DNA from: an uncultured Eubacteriales bacterium
GTDB taxonomy: Bacteria; Bacillota; Clostridia; Christensenellales; CAG-917
DNA length: 64,000 nucleotides
Direction of reading: 5' to 3'
Assembly: GCA_900549225.1 (NCBI GenBank)
Contig: URNP01000002.1
Location: forward strand, 1 to 64,000
A program made the translations under genes and the position numbers. Under the pieces are notes generated by a model that worked only from the letters and a program-made list of their open reading frames with translations, ran no database searches and was not told the DNA's origin. This document shows, piece after piece, positions 50,668 through 58,891 of the stretch (position 1 is its first letter; every line of letters begins with the position of its first letter).

Positions 50668-50722
50668 ACGCGTGACTCGGGTGTTCCGCCGAACAAGAGA
50701 CGCTTGTCGTGAACATCGCGCA
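50668..50722 (+). promoter_or_regulatory. Possible L19 leader structure
   Basis: The leader of rplS can fold with an inner GTGTTC/GAACA hairpin and outer CGCG/CGCG pairing. Firmicute rplS genes often carry an autoregulatory L19 leader here. I could not match the full consensus. Confidence 0.4.
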
Positions 50723-50739
50723 AATACAGGAGGTCAAAA

Positions 50740-51078
50740 ATGAACATTATCGACACCATCGAAAAAGAAGGTATGAAGCAGAATTTGCCTGCTATCGCAA
50801 TCGGCGACACCGTCAAGGTCAACGTCAAAGTCGTTGAAGGTACGAGAGAACGTATCCAAACCTACGAAGGCATCGTCATCGCAAGAAAGAACGGCGGGAT
50901 CCGTGAAACGATCGTCGTGCGTCGTATCGCATGCGGCGTCGGCGTTGAAAGAACGTTCCCGCTCCATTCTCCCAAGATCGACAGCATCCAAGTCGTTCGC
51001 CACGGCAAAGTAAGACGTGCAAAACTCTATTACTTGAAAGAAAGAACCGGTAAAGCGGCAAAACTCAAAGAAGTTTAA
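50740..51078 (+). CDS. rplS: 50S ribosomal protein L19
   Basis: A 112-residue protein with the L19 pattern IGDTVKVNVKVVEGTRERIQ, FEGIV-like YEGIVIARKNGG, ETIVVRRIACGVGVERTFPLHSP and the C-terminal RRAKLYYLKERTGKAAKLKE. It lies at the 30S-50S interface. AGGAGG precedes the ATG. It has its own promoter and leader, and lies 30 bases before the membrane-protein gene, which may be co-transcribed. Confidence 0.98.
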   Translation: MNIIDTIEKEGMKQNLPAIAIGDTVKVNVKVVEGTRERIQTYEGIVIARKNGGIRETIVVRRIACGVGVERTFPLHSPKIDSIQVVRHGKVRRAKLYYLKERTGKAAKLKEV

Positions 51079-51108
51079 TCGCATATCCCGTTTTTTTAGA
51101 GGAACACA

Positions 51109-53235
51109 ATGAAAAAAAGATCTATTTTCATAGGTGCATTAGTGCTGGTATTCGTACTGGCACTTTTCGCATTTACGGCGTGCAACAACGCAGAGTCTCA
51201 AGAGGGTGTGAATCTCGTCACCAACGGCGATTTTTCATCAATGACGAACAAAAAGTTCGACGGATGGAAAGCATCATCTTCTAATTATTCTCAATATCAA
51301 GGTTCGAATGTTTCGGATTATTTTCTCAAAATCGAACACACCTCTGCATCCTACACATATCTCAGTCAATCGGTCAAGGTCGAAGTTAATAAAATTTACA
51401 AAGTTTCCGTCGGCATTAAAATTGATTCGGATCTTTCGGCAGCCCCCGGCGCATACGTCGCTTTTCTCGAAAACGTTGATTATAAATTCGTTACACACGA
51501 AAAGAAGTCAAACGGATTCGTTAAATGCACGTTCTACGTAAAGCCCAAAAACACCGACTATCTCACGATTGCTCTTTGCCTCGGTTCTGAAACAAGCAAG
51601 TGCAAGGGCACGGTGTACTTTGACAACGTTGAAGTGTCAAGAGTAGCGTCTGCTCCTTCGGGCGAAGTATGCGATTTCAGAAAGTCCAAGACCATCAACA
51701 CCAACGTTGACGTCAACGGCATCTGCTTCACGGTGCTTATGAGCGCGTTCGGCGTTGCTCTGCTTTGCTCGGCATACGTTTTGATTAGACGCTTGTATGC
51801 AAGAAGAGACGCTTTCGTGGACTTTGGCAAAACGACGTTTTACGACAAGAAGTCAACGACTCTTACAACCAAGTGGTATCAATCCAACGCATTCATTCTC
51901 AGTATGATTTTGCTCGGTGCTGCCGCGCTCCGTCTTGTGATTTTGCTCACGATGTACGGCATGGGCAGTGAAATGGGCAACACGCTTACGATTGCAAGAA
52001 AATACCTCGGCGTAAACAACGGCGTATTCAACTTTGCAGAGAAGATGGCTGCCACAAACACGACGGTCACTTATTCGCCGGGTGTGATTTACATTCTCGC
52101 AGTCCTCGGCTTCGTAGGTCAGGGTTTGAACGACGCTTCGCTTTCAATTTTGCTCCGCCTTATCAACGTTATCGCCGATTTGGCAGTCGTTGCAATGATC
52201 TATTTCTACGGCAAAAAGCAAGTCGGCAACAAACTCGCTACGATTTATGCAAGCGTATACGCTATGCTTCCGTTAGCACTCTTGATGAGCGGTCACGCAG
52301 GCACTTTCGAGAGCCTTTTGATTGCTTTGGTCGTCGGCGCGTTGATTCTCACCGTAAACAAAAAGTATATCTCGACGTACTTCGTGATGACCCTTGCCGC
52401 AGTGCTCGACCTTAGAGCGTTGGCAATCGCGCCCATAATCGTTGCGTACTTCGTGTATATGTATATCAAAGACAACGACGATAAAAAGAAATTTACGTCC
52501 AACAGAGCGAAGATCGTGTTCGGTTTGCCTGCTTGCTTCGTGCTTGCATACGCGCTTACCATTCCTTGTGCGATTCATCAAATCGCGGCAGGGGACGCTT
52601 TCTACGGATTCAAGATGATGATGGGACAAATGACCAACGTCAACTACTTCGTCAAGAACGCGTTCAACCTCTACGGTATGGTCGCAATGAACGGCAAATC
52701 CTCGCAAAAGAGTGTCGATATCCTCAACCTCATCTTCCTTTTGGTTTTGGAAGCGTACGTCATTTCGCTGTACTTCAAGAATCGCAACAAACAAGAGTTG
52801 TTGTTGCTTGCATCGTTCACTTTTGCGGTTATCGCAGTGTTCACGATCAAAGTGACTTACACTTATTTGTTCCTTGCAATCGCACTCGCATTCATCTTCA
52901 CGATGGTCAGCGGTGACAAGAGAATGTACTTCGTTATGAGCGGAATGTCCTTGCTCGGATTCCTCAATTACGCGCAACTTATGAATCAGAGCGGGTTCGT
53001 CAAGAGCGGTGTGATTTCAAACGCAATCACCAACTTTGAGACGACGGGCGCATTCTATATAGTGTTCTGCGTAATCACCGTTCTTCTCATCGGCTACTAT
53101 GCCTACGTGAGTTATTCGATAACCAACAACTCAAAGATCGTCGATATCAAGGCTATGCCGGAATCCGTCGGAAAAACTCTTTCCAACTTCTTCAAAGGCA
53201 TCGGTGCAAAACTCAAAAAAGAAGACGTTGAATAA
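51109..53235 (+). CDS. Membrane protein with N-terminal carbohydrate-binding-like domain and GT-C-like polytopic region
   Basis: A 708-residue protein. Residues 1-25 look like a signal peptide with an imperfect lipobox (FTAC at 22-25). Residues 34-178 form a beta-sandwich resembling CBM4/9-type modules (NLVTNGDFSSMTNKKFDGWK, then VYFDNVEVS). A helix at about 203-227 is followed by 10 or more membrane helices from about 260 to 675, resembling GT-C (GT39/mannosyltransferase-like) enzymes, though I cannot identify the catalytic acidic motif with certainty. It may glycosylate cell-surface or lipid acceptors outside the membrane (inference). AGAGG precedes the ATG, and a terminator follows at 53265. 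Confidence 0.7.
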   Translation: MKKRSIFIGALVLVFVLALFAFTACNNAESQEGVNLVTNGDFSSMTNKKFDGWKASSSNYSQYQGSNVSDYFLKIEHTSASYTYLSQSVKVEVNKIYKVSVGIKIDSDLSAAPGAYVAFLENVDYKFVTHEKKSNGFVKCTFYVKPKNTDYLTIALCLGSETSKCKGTVYFDNVEVSRVASAPSGEVCDFRKSKTINTNVDVNGICFTVLMSAFGVALLCSAYVLIRRLYARRDAFVDFGKTTFYDKKSTTLTTKWYQSNAFILSMILLGAAALRLVILLTMYGMGSEMGNTLTIARKYLGVNNGVFNFAEKMAATNTTVTYSPGVIYILAVLGFVGQGLNDASLSILLRLINVIADLAVVAMIYFYGKKQVGNKLATIYASVYAMLPLALLMSGHAGTFESLLIALVVGALILTVNKKYISTYFVMTLAAVLDLRALAIAPIIVAYFVYMYIKDNDDKKKFTSNRAKIVFGLPACFVLAYALTIPCAIHQIAAGDAFYGFKMMMGQMTNVNYFVKNAFNLYGMVAMNGKSSQKSVDILNLIFLLVLEAYVISLYFKNRNKQELLLLASFTFAVIAVFTIKVTYTYLFLAIALAFIFTMVSGDKRMYFVMSGMSLLGFLNYAQLMNQSGFVKSGVISNAITNFETTGAFYIVFCVITVLLIGYYAYVSYSITNNSKIVDIKAMPESVGKTLSNFFKGIGAKLKKEDVE

Positions 53236-53264
53236 GTGATTTAATACTGAGCATTAACAATCGG

Positions 53265-53291
53265 AAACGGCACTCGTTGAGTGCCGTTTTT
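53265..53291 (+). terminator. Intrinsic terminator
   Basis: Stem AAACGGCACTC / GAGTGCCGTTT with a 3-base loop and a T run. Confidence 0.87.
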
Positions 53292-53318
53292 CATAGCCTT
53301 TTGCTATGATAAAACCGC

Positions 53319-53347
53319 TTTACAACACAATATCGGCTATGTATAAT
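53319..53347 (+). promoter_or_regulatory. Sigma-A promoter of a small gene, with no leader
   Basis: TTTACA, 17 bp, TATAAT, ending 6 bases before ATG 53354. Confidence 0.7.
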
Positions 53348-53353
53348 GATCGT

Positions 53354-53617
53354 ATGGATAACACGAGATACTATTTTGATTCAGACAACGAGTGCGTATT
53401 GGCTTACGATAGAGCCACGGATTTTTTTGCACAATACGATAATCGTCAGAAACGATGGACAATGAGCAATATATCTTTCACGCAATTTAAGCACGATTAC
53501 AATTACAAATTGATTGGCGAGGAAGAAGCACGAGCGTTGACAGACGACAATTTGCCTGACCGATTGTATGCAGAGTATGTTGCGATAATCAACGATAATA
53601 GGAATGCAAATAAATAA
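53354..53617 (+). CDS. Small hypothetical protein, probably from a leaderless mRNA
   Basis: An 87-residue acidic, Asp/Asn/Tyr-rich protein (MDNTRYYFDSDNECVLAYDR start) that matches no family I know. No signal peptide or helix anchor; probably soluble. The start is fixed by the promoter: the -10 TATAAT ends at 53347, so in-frame ATGs at 53306 and 53339 lie upstream of the expected transcript start, leaving ATG 53354 at its 5' end. There is no ribosome binding site. Terminators bracket it at 53265 and 53651, so it is a stand-alone unit. Coding status rests on the open frame plus this bracketing. Confidence 0.6.
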   Translation: MDNTRYYFDSDNECVLAYDRATDFFAQYDNRQKRWTMSNISFTQFKHDYNYKLIGEEEARALTDDNLPDRLYAEYVAIINDNRNANK

Positions 53618-53650
53618 CTTTGACACAATCCGTTCTGAAAAGAATATATT

Positions 53651-53679
53651 AAAAGCACCGCGGAATGCGGTGCTTTTTT
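53651..53679. terminator. Bidirectional terminator
   Basis: Stem GCACCGC / GCGGTGC with A and T runs, between the small gene and convergent glyS. Confidence 0.87.
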
Positions 53680-53700
53680 CGTGTATCCGATGATACGAAA

Positions 53701-55086
53701 TCAATACTTGAATTGCTCGGTGAAGTAACCCACAAGACTGTCGATGGGGAGGCGAACCTGAGCCATCGTGTCACGCTCACGTACCGTTACGCAACCGTCT
53801 TCGAGAGTGTCGAAGTCAACGGTGACGCAGTATGGCGTGCCGATTTCGTCTTGACGACGATATCTCTTGCCGATTGAAGCTGAGGTGTCGAAGTCGCACG
53901 CAAAGTGCTTGGAAAGTGCGATATAAAGTTCTTCCGCTTTTTCGTTGAGTTGTTTTTGCAAGGGAAGGACTGCAACTTTGATCGGTGCGAGTGCGTGGTG
54001 CAAGTGAAGCACGACTCTCGTATCGTTTTCGCCGACTTGCTCTTCGTCGTATGCGTCGCAGAGGAATGCAAGGAAAACGCGGTCTGCACCGAGCGACGGT
54101 TCAACTACGTAAGGAACGTATTTTTCGTTGGTGACGGGATCGATATAACTCAAATCCTTGCCCGAAGTCTTCATATGTTGATTGAGGTCGTAATCCGTAC
54201 GATCCGCAACACCCCAGAGTTCACCCCAACCGAACGGGAATTTATACTCGAAGTCCGTGGTCGCTTTTGAATAGAAGCAGAGTTCCTCTTTGTCGTGGTC
54301 GCGAAGTTTGAGATTTTCGTCTCTCATACCGAGGTCGAGAAGCCATTGATGGCAGAAATTCTTCCAGTAGGAGAACCATTCGAGGTCCGTTCCGGGTTTG
54401 CAGAAGAATTCAAGTTCCATTTGTTCAAACTCACGGATGCGGAAAATGAAGTTGCCGGGAGTGATTTCGTTGCGGAAACTTTTGCCGATTTGTCCGATTC
54501 CGAAAGGAATCTTTTTGCGAGTGGTGCGTTGAACGTTTTTGAAGTTTACGAATATACCTTGTGCAGTTTCGGGGCGGAGATACACGGTTGACGTGGTGTC
54601 TTCCGTGACGCCGATAAACGTCTTGAACATAAGGTTGAATTTCCTTACGCCCGTGAAGTTTGAATTGCCGCATACGGGGCAGGGGATCTTGTGCTCGATG
54701 ATGTATTGTTCCATCTGTTCGTTGCTCCAACCTGCAATATTTTCTTCGATGCCGTGTTTTGCGTTGTAGTCTTCGATGAGGTCGTCCGCACGATGACGTG
54801 ATTTGCAGGATTTGCAATCCATCAAAGGATCGGAAAAACCGCCGATATGACCGCTCGCTTGCCACGTGGTCGGGTTCATAATGATTGCGCTGTCAAGGCC
54901 TACGTTGTAGGGATTTTCCACGACGAATTTTTTCCACCAGGCTTGCTTGATATTGTTCTTGAGTTGAACGCCGAGAGGGCCGTAGTCCCAAGAGTTTGCA
55001 AGTCCGCCGTAGATTTCGCTGCCGGGGTAGACGAAACCGCGATTTTTTGCGAGGGCAACGAGTTTGTCCATTGTAAGTTGTGCCAT
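53701..55086 (-). CDS. glyS: Glycyl-tRNA synthetase, dimeric (class II) type
   Basis: A 461-residue homodimeric GlyRS. FVYPGSEIYGGLANSWDYGPLG near the N-terminus, a zinc-binding region with MDCKSCKSRHRADD and CPVCGNSNF, class II motif 2 with FGIGQIGKSFRNEITPG and FRIREFEQMELEFF, and motif 3 in the EPSLGADR segment. The C-terminal anticodon-binding domain has LPLQKQLNEKAEELY. ATG 55086 follows AAAGGAG; the 8-residue upstream extension is discarded. A promoter is at 55143-55171 with a short leader holding a CTCATC/GATGAG hairpin; no T-box fits. Confidence 0.97.
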   Translation of the reverse strand: MAQLTMDKLVALAKNRGFVYPGSEIYGGLANSWDYGPLGVQLKNNIKQAWWKKFVVENPYNVGLDSAIIMNPTTWQASGHIGGFSDPLMDCKSCKSRHRADDLIEDYNAKHGIEENIAGWSNEQMEQYIIEHKIPCPVCGNSNFTGVRKFNLMFKTFIGVTEDTTSTVYLRPETAQGIFVNFKNVQRTTRKKIPFGIGQIGKSFRNEITPGNFIFRIREFEQMELEFFCKPGTDLEWFSYWKNFCHQWLLDLGMRDENLKLRDHDKEELCFYSKATTDFEYKFPFGWGELWGVADRTDYDLNQHMKTSGKDLSYIDPVTNEKYVPYVVEPSLGADRVFLAFLCDAYDEEQVGENDTRVVLHLHHALAPIKVAVLPLQKQLNEKAEELYIALSKHFACDFDTSASIGKRYRRQDEIGTPYCVTVDFDTLEDGCVTVRERDTMAQVRLPIDSLVGYFTEQFKY

Positions 55087-55142
55087 AATGATAACTCCTT
55101 TCGCACTCATCCGGATGATGAGCCGATAATTATTGTGAATAA

Positions 55143-55171
55143 ATAATAATGTATACTGACGAAAATGTCAA
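55143..55171 (-). promoter_or_regulatory. Sigma-A promoter of glyS
   Basis: Minus strand: TTGACA, 17 bp, TATTAT. Confidence 0.72.
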
Positions 55172-55333
55172 TTTTCCGATAAACAATTGCTCATTTATTG
55201 TGCGAATTGTCGCGTTACGAAACAAAACGCGCCGCCGTTTAAGGTGACGCGCTTGTGTCGATGGCAAAATAAACTGCTTTTGGCGATTCGAGCGACCGTT
55301 TACAATCGTATTTAATCGCCGCTTAGTCGCATT

Positions 55334-55528
55334 TTATTTGCAGCAGCCACAGCCGTTGCCTCCGCCGCAAATGCAGGAGAGGATGAGAATGAGCCACACG
55401 ATGTCGCAACTGCCGATTCCGCCCATATTGCCGCCGCAACCGCAGTTGTTGAGGAGCATCAAGAGCAAAATGATATCACAGCAATTGCAGCCGCATCCGT
55501 TTGCACCGTTTGTAAAGAATCCGTTCAT
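55334..55528 (-). CDS. Cys/Gly-rich 64-residue protein with two hydrophobic segments
   Basis: A small protein with 12 Cys and 15 Gly residues. It has two parallel units: Cys17-Asp-Ile, a hydrophobic run, then Cys29-x-Cys31-Gly-Gly; and Cys41-Asp-Ile, a hydrophobic run, then Cys52-x-Cys54-Gly-Gly. GCGCNCC-like clusters lie at both ends. An exceptionally good ribosome binding site, AAGGAGGT, lies 8 bases before the ATG, which supports real translation. Similar Cys/Gly-rich small proteins occur in clostridia and may belong to the spore coat or membrane; that is inference from recall. A CGCG-type hairpin near 55221-55252 may terminate it. Confidence 0.7.
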   Translation of the reverse strand: MNGFFTNGANGCGCNCCDIILLLMLLNNCGCGGNMGGIGSCDIVWLILILSCICGGGNGCGCCK

Positions 55529-55635
55529 TTTATGTACCTCCTTATATATTCGGATTTCTCCTACATTACCTTACGCAACCTTCGAAATTTGTGTGACAGA
55601 GGCATTGAAAGAAGGACAACAAAATATAATTTCTC

Positions 55636-56100
55636 GTGGATCAATTAAAGCGAATGATAGGTTTGACGGTCGGATTGATGCTCGCCCTGATAGCGTCGGG
55701 CTTATGCTCTGTGTGTTTCAATATCGACTTAAAGTGGTGGATTGCGCTCAATAAACCCGCTTTTTTATTGCCAAACGGGTGGTTTTCGATTTTCGTCGGG
55801 GTGAGTTACTTGTCGTCTGTGCTTGCAATTTCTCGACTTGTGGAATTCAAACATATTTTTCCGTCGATGCTATATTTTTTGCTTCTCGGCGTTTTTTGCA
55901 TATTGTTCGTATATGCATTTTTTACGTTGAAAAACCTCGTTTTTGCGTTCGTTTCGATGACGATCGTCCTCGGCTTATCCTATATGCTTTTCATTCGCTT
56001 TTTGACGAAAGAAGTGCGGATTGCCATCGAATTTTTCCCGACGTTTTTGTTTAATGTTTACGGCTTCACGTGCGTGCTTTGTATATTTATGAACAACTAA
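55636..56100 (+). CDS. Divergent TspO/MBR-family membrane protein
   Basis: A 154-residue protein with five hydrophobic helices (about 8-28, 46-65, 75-95, 100-120, 130-152). The TspO landmark between helices 1 and 2 is recognisable as KWWIALNKPAFLLPNGWF, but most tryptophans typical of the family are missing, so ligand binding may differ. TspO proteins bind tetrapyrroles or lipids. The start is uncertain: GTG 55636 lies 5 bases after a TATAAT (55625-55630), and ATG 55654 is an alternative with AAAG upstream. It is a single-gene unit facing surE. Confidence 0.7.
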   Translation: MDQLKRMIGLTVGLMLALIASGLCSVCFNIDLKWWIALNKPAFLLPNGWFSIFVGVSYLSSVLAISRLVEFKHIFPSMLYFLLLGVFCILFVYAFFTLKNLVFAFVSMTIVLGLSYMLFIRFLTKEVRIAIEFFPTFLFNVYGFTCVLCIFMNN

Positions 56101-56114
56101 ACTTTTATCGACGT

Positions 56115-56142
56115 AAAAAAAGAAGCGCACAAAGTGCGCTTC
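56115..56142 (-). terminator. Terminator of the nrnA-nrnA-surE operon
   Basis: Minus strand: GAAGCGCAC / GTGCGCTTC stem then seven T residues. Confidence 0.85.
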
Positions 56143-56174
56143 CATGTTCCTTCGAATTGTTCTATCGATACCAT

Positions 56175-56903
56175 TCAGTCTGCGTTCACGACGTTTTTCA
56201 GGGCGTTGTAGGCGTTGAAATCGGTGCGGGCGATGGTGAGGGGCGTTACGCTGACGTAGCCGTCTACGGTTGCGTCGCTGTCGACGCTCAAATCGTGATT
56301 GTTTTGGTGGATGCAATGACCTTCTTGTCGCCACGTGCCGTCGCCGAGGTCGATGAAGTCGTCGGTGAAGTATGCGCCGCCTTGACGGGTGAGCAAAATT
56401 GATTTTGCGTCTTTGGGAATATTGACGTTGTAGATATTTCCGTGGGCAAAGAGGTTGTATTTGCACACGAAGTCGTAAACTCTGTCAAGCCAGTTTGCCG
56501 CGTCGTCAAAGGACGCTACGTGAGTGGAGAGAGCAAGAGCCTTCAAGCCTCTCGTGCAAGCCTCGAATATTGCGCCGTTTGTTGCTGAATACATTATGTC
56601 CTCGCCGAGATTCAGACCTTTGTTTATGCCCGAGATGACGAGATCGTAGGTTTCGTGAAGGCCGAGAGTTGCAAAGCGAACGCAGTCGGCAGGGGAACTG
56701 TCCACGCTGAAAGCGCGTACACCGTCCAAAAACTCAACGCGTTTCACTTCAAACGGGTTGTGTATATCAATGGAATGACTTTTTCCGCTTTGCTCGAATT
56801 TCGGGGCGGATACGGTGACGTCACCGAGTTTTCTTGCCCATTTTGCCACGAGCATCAAGCCTTTGGAGTTGATTCCGTCGTCGTTTGTGATGAGAATTTT
56901 CAT
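56175..56903 (-). CDS. surE: 5'-nucleotidase SurE
   Basis: A 242-residue metal-dependent nucleoside monophosphatase. MKILITNDDGINSKG carries the metal-binding Asp pair, SGKSHSIDI the Ser, VDSSPADCVRFA and VISGINKGLNLGEDIMYSATNGA the family core. It is the last gene of a three-gene operon and overlaps the upstream nrnA-like gene as ATGA. Together the operon would degrade short nucleotides (pAp, nanoRNA) to mononucleotides and then nucleosides, which is inference. Confidence 0.96.
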   Translation of the reverse strand: MKILITNDDGINSKGLMLVAKWARKLGDVTVSAPKFEQSGKSHSIDIHNPFEVKRVEFLDGVRAFSVDSSPADCVRFATLGLHETYDLVISGINKGLNLGEDIMYSATNGAIFEACTRGLKALALSTHVASFDDAANWLDRVYDFVCKYNLFAHGNIYNVNIPKDAKSILLTRQGGAYFTDDFIDLGDGTWRQEGHCIHQNNHDLSVDSDATVDGYVSVTPLTIARTDFNAYNALKNVVNAD

Positions 56904-57886
56904 AGCCAGCCCGTATTGTTCTCCTTGTAGTTTTTCACGATTTCGTTTGTGTCCGAAAGCATTTGTTTCATTTCCTTTTTGCTATGTACGGTTGCGCCGC
57001 AGGCTCTGTCGTGACCGCCGCCGCCGTATTTTTCGGCAAGATCGTTTATGGTGACGAATCTCGAGCGCAAGCGCACTCTGATGCTTCCGTCTGCGTTCTC
57101 TATGAACGCAAGCCACACGATTGCGCCCTTTATGCCGTCGAGATACGATACGACGTTGCTTGCCTGCTCGTTTGTGAGTTTGAACTTGCGTTGCATTGCT
57201 TTGTCAACGTAAATGTACGCCACACCGTCGGTGGTGACTTTCATCTTTTTGTAGACGTACGCCTCGAATTTGAAGACGTTGAAGTCGTCAAGGTTGAGAT
57301 TTGCGTAAATCCACTCGGTGTCGATTCCAAGGTCGAGCAGTGCGCCCGCTCTGCGCATGGTTTCGCCGTCAACCGAACTGAATCTGAATCGACCGCTGTC
57401 CGTCACCATACCAGTGAAGATATAGGTTGCGCCTTCTTTGTCGAGAGTGAGTTCGTCCTTGAACGTGAGCCAAAAATCCGCAATCATTTCGCAAAGAGAG
57501 GAGCGTTCTTCCTCAACCCAACTCAAATCGCCGTAAGGCTTTACGTCGATATGGTGGTCTATTTTGACGATCTCTTTTGCAAGTGAGAATTTTTTGTTTG
57601 AAATGCGATCGGTCGTTGCGGTGTCGCAGACTATGACGAGTGCGTCGGAATATTTCTCGTCCGCAATCGGAGCGTCCTCACCGCCGAGGAAGGCAAGATA
57701 CTCGGAACTGTCCTCGTTGATGACGTACACTTCTTTTTGAGGGAAGGACAGTTTGAGCATTCTCGCAAGTCCTTTGCTCGATCCGATAGCGTCGCCGTCG
57801 GGGCGGAAGTGCCTTGTGACGATTATTCTGTCGTATTGCTTGATTTTGTCAAGTATGCGCCGCTTTATTTCAAAATTGTCGTTCAT
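56900..57886 (-). CDS. DHH/DHHA1 phosphoesterase, NrnA-like (second copy)
   Basis: A 328-residue protein with the NrnA layout. DHH part: IIVTRHFRPDGDAIGSSKGL (metal-binding His and Asp), VIVCDTATTDR and KIDHHIDVKPYGD. DHHA1 part: RSRFVTINDLAEKYGGGGHDRACGAT, with the GGGGH substrate loop. NrnA enzymes hydrolyse short RNA oligomers and 3'-phosphoadenosine-5'-phosphate. It has four-base overlaps with the genes on both sides. The two paralogues share motifs but differ in the middle, suggesting different substrates. Confidence 0.9.
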   Translation of the reverse strand: MNDNFEIKRRILDKIKQYDRIIVTRHFRPDGDAIGSSKGLARMLKLSFPQKEVYVINEDSSEYLAFLGGEDAPIADEKYSDALVIVCDTATTDRISNKKFSLAKEIVKIDHHIDVKPYGDLSWVEEERSSLCEMIADFWLTFKDELTLDKEGATYIFTGMVTDSGRFRFSSVDGETMRRAGALLDLGIDTEWIYANLNLDDFNVFKFEAYVYKKMKVTTDGVAYIYVDKAMQRKFKLTNEQASNVVSYLDGIKGAIVWLAFIENADGSIRVRLRSRFVTINDLAEKYGGGGHDRACGATVHSKKEMKQMLSDTNEIVKNYKENNTGWL

Positions 57887-58830
57887 ATTCTTTCTCCTTT
57901 TTCAACGAGTGCGTCGAGTTCGTCAAGCACTTGCATTGCCTCTTGTCTGTCTTTGAGCGTTGCACCGCTTGCTTTGAGGTGACCGCCGCCGCCGTGCGCC
58001 ACGGCTATTTGGTTTATATTCAGGTTTTTCGAGCGGATTTCGCACAATACGCCTTGCTCGCATTCGGTGAAGTTGACCCAAGCGTCCACGCCTTTGAGGT
58101 CGCCCATAGTGTTTACGAACCCTCTCGACACGCTCTGCGCTTCCATACCGAGTTTTGCAACGCGCTCTTTGTCTGAATACGAATATGCGACGTTGTTTTT
58201 GCTGAACTTGATTGAAAGCACGAATTCAGCGCGTTTTCTCACGTTCTCGTACGTGTCTACGTACAGATTTGAGTATATCTCGGCAGGGTTGAAACCTTTT
58301 GAGAGCAGAAAACTCGCCAAATCGAACGTGCGGGGCAACGTGCTATCGTAATAAAATCTTCCGCTGTCCGTCACAATGCCAGTGTAAAGCGCTTTGGCGG
58401 CTTTTGAATCGACTTCAAGCCCCCATTCGCGCACGAGGTAGGTGACGAGCCCGCAACAACTCTCAAAAGAGGTGTCGTCTATATCGATATCTGCTATATC
58501 TTCTACGAAAATATGGTGGTCGATGCGGAGAGTTTGCTCTGCGAGCGTATAACGGTCGTCGGATATGAGCGATTTTGCCGAAGTGTCAAGCACGATCGCA
58601 AGTGCGCCTTCGTAAAATTCGTCGCTTATCTCGTCCATAACGCTGTCTTCCATAAACGAGAATCTGCCTGCCGAGTCGCCGACCGCATAGATTTTTTTGT
58701 CGGGAAAGTTGGTTTGCAAAACGTGCTTCAAGCCGAGTTGACTTCCCATAGCGTCGCCGTCGGGGTTCGAGTGACGATGAATGATTATCACGTCGTGATT
58801 TTTGATTGCGTCGAATGCTTTGCTTATCAT
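57883..58830 (-). CDS. DHH/DHHA1 phosphoesterase, NrnA-like (first copy)
   Basis: A 315-residue first gene of the operon. VIIIHRHSNPDGDAMGSQLGL, AIVLDTSAKS, LRIDHHIFVED form the DHH metal site; CEIRSKNLNINQIAVAHGGGGHLKASGAT the DHHA1 GGGGH loop. Cytosolic oligoribonuclease or pAp-phosphatase is the expected activity; alternatively it could act on cyclic dinucleotide products as some DHH proteins do, but no GGDEF or PAS part is present. TAGGA precedes the ATG. The promoter at 58863-58891 has a consensus -35. Confidence 0.9.
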   Translation of the reverse strand: MISKAFDAIKNHDVIIIHRHSNPDGDAMGSQLGLKHVLQTNFPDKKIYAVGDSAGRFSFMEDSVMDEISDEFYEGALAIVLDTSAKSLISDDRYTLAEQTLRIDHHIFVEDIADIDIDDTSFESCCGLVTYLVREWGLEVDSKAAKALYTGIVTDSGRFYYDSTLPRTFDLASFLLSKGFNPAEIYSNLYVDTYENVRKRAEFVLSIKFSKNNVAYSYSDKERVAKLGMEAQSVSRGFVNTMGDLKGVDAWVNFTECEQGVLCEIRSKNLNINQIAVAHGGGGHLKASGATLKDRQEAMQVLDELDALVEKGERI

Positions 58831-58862
58831 AAATCAGTCCTAATATATAAATTTGATATTCA

Positions 58863-58891
58863 ATAATATCATAATAAGCCCCTCGTGTCAA
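58863..58891 (-). promoter_or_regulatory. Sigma-A promoter of the nrnA-nrnA-surE operon
   Basis: Minus strand: TTGACA, 17 bp, TATTAT. Confidence 0.72.

Noticed and set aside
55087..55171. T-box riboswitch before glyS (and before ileS at 26709-26745)
   Set aside because: The leaders are far too short and contain no T-box sequence.
55338..55754. 138-residue plus-strand frame opposite the Cys/Gly-rich protein
   Set aside because: Low-complexity Pro/Gln-rich mirror of the Gly/Cys codons; the minus-strand gene has the perfect ribosome binding site.
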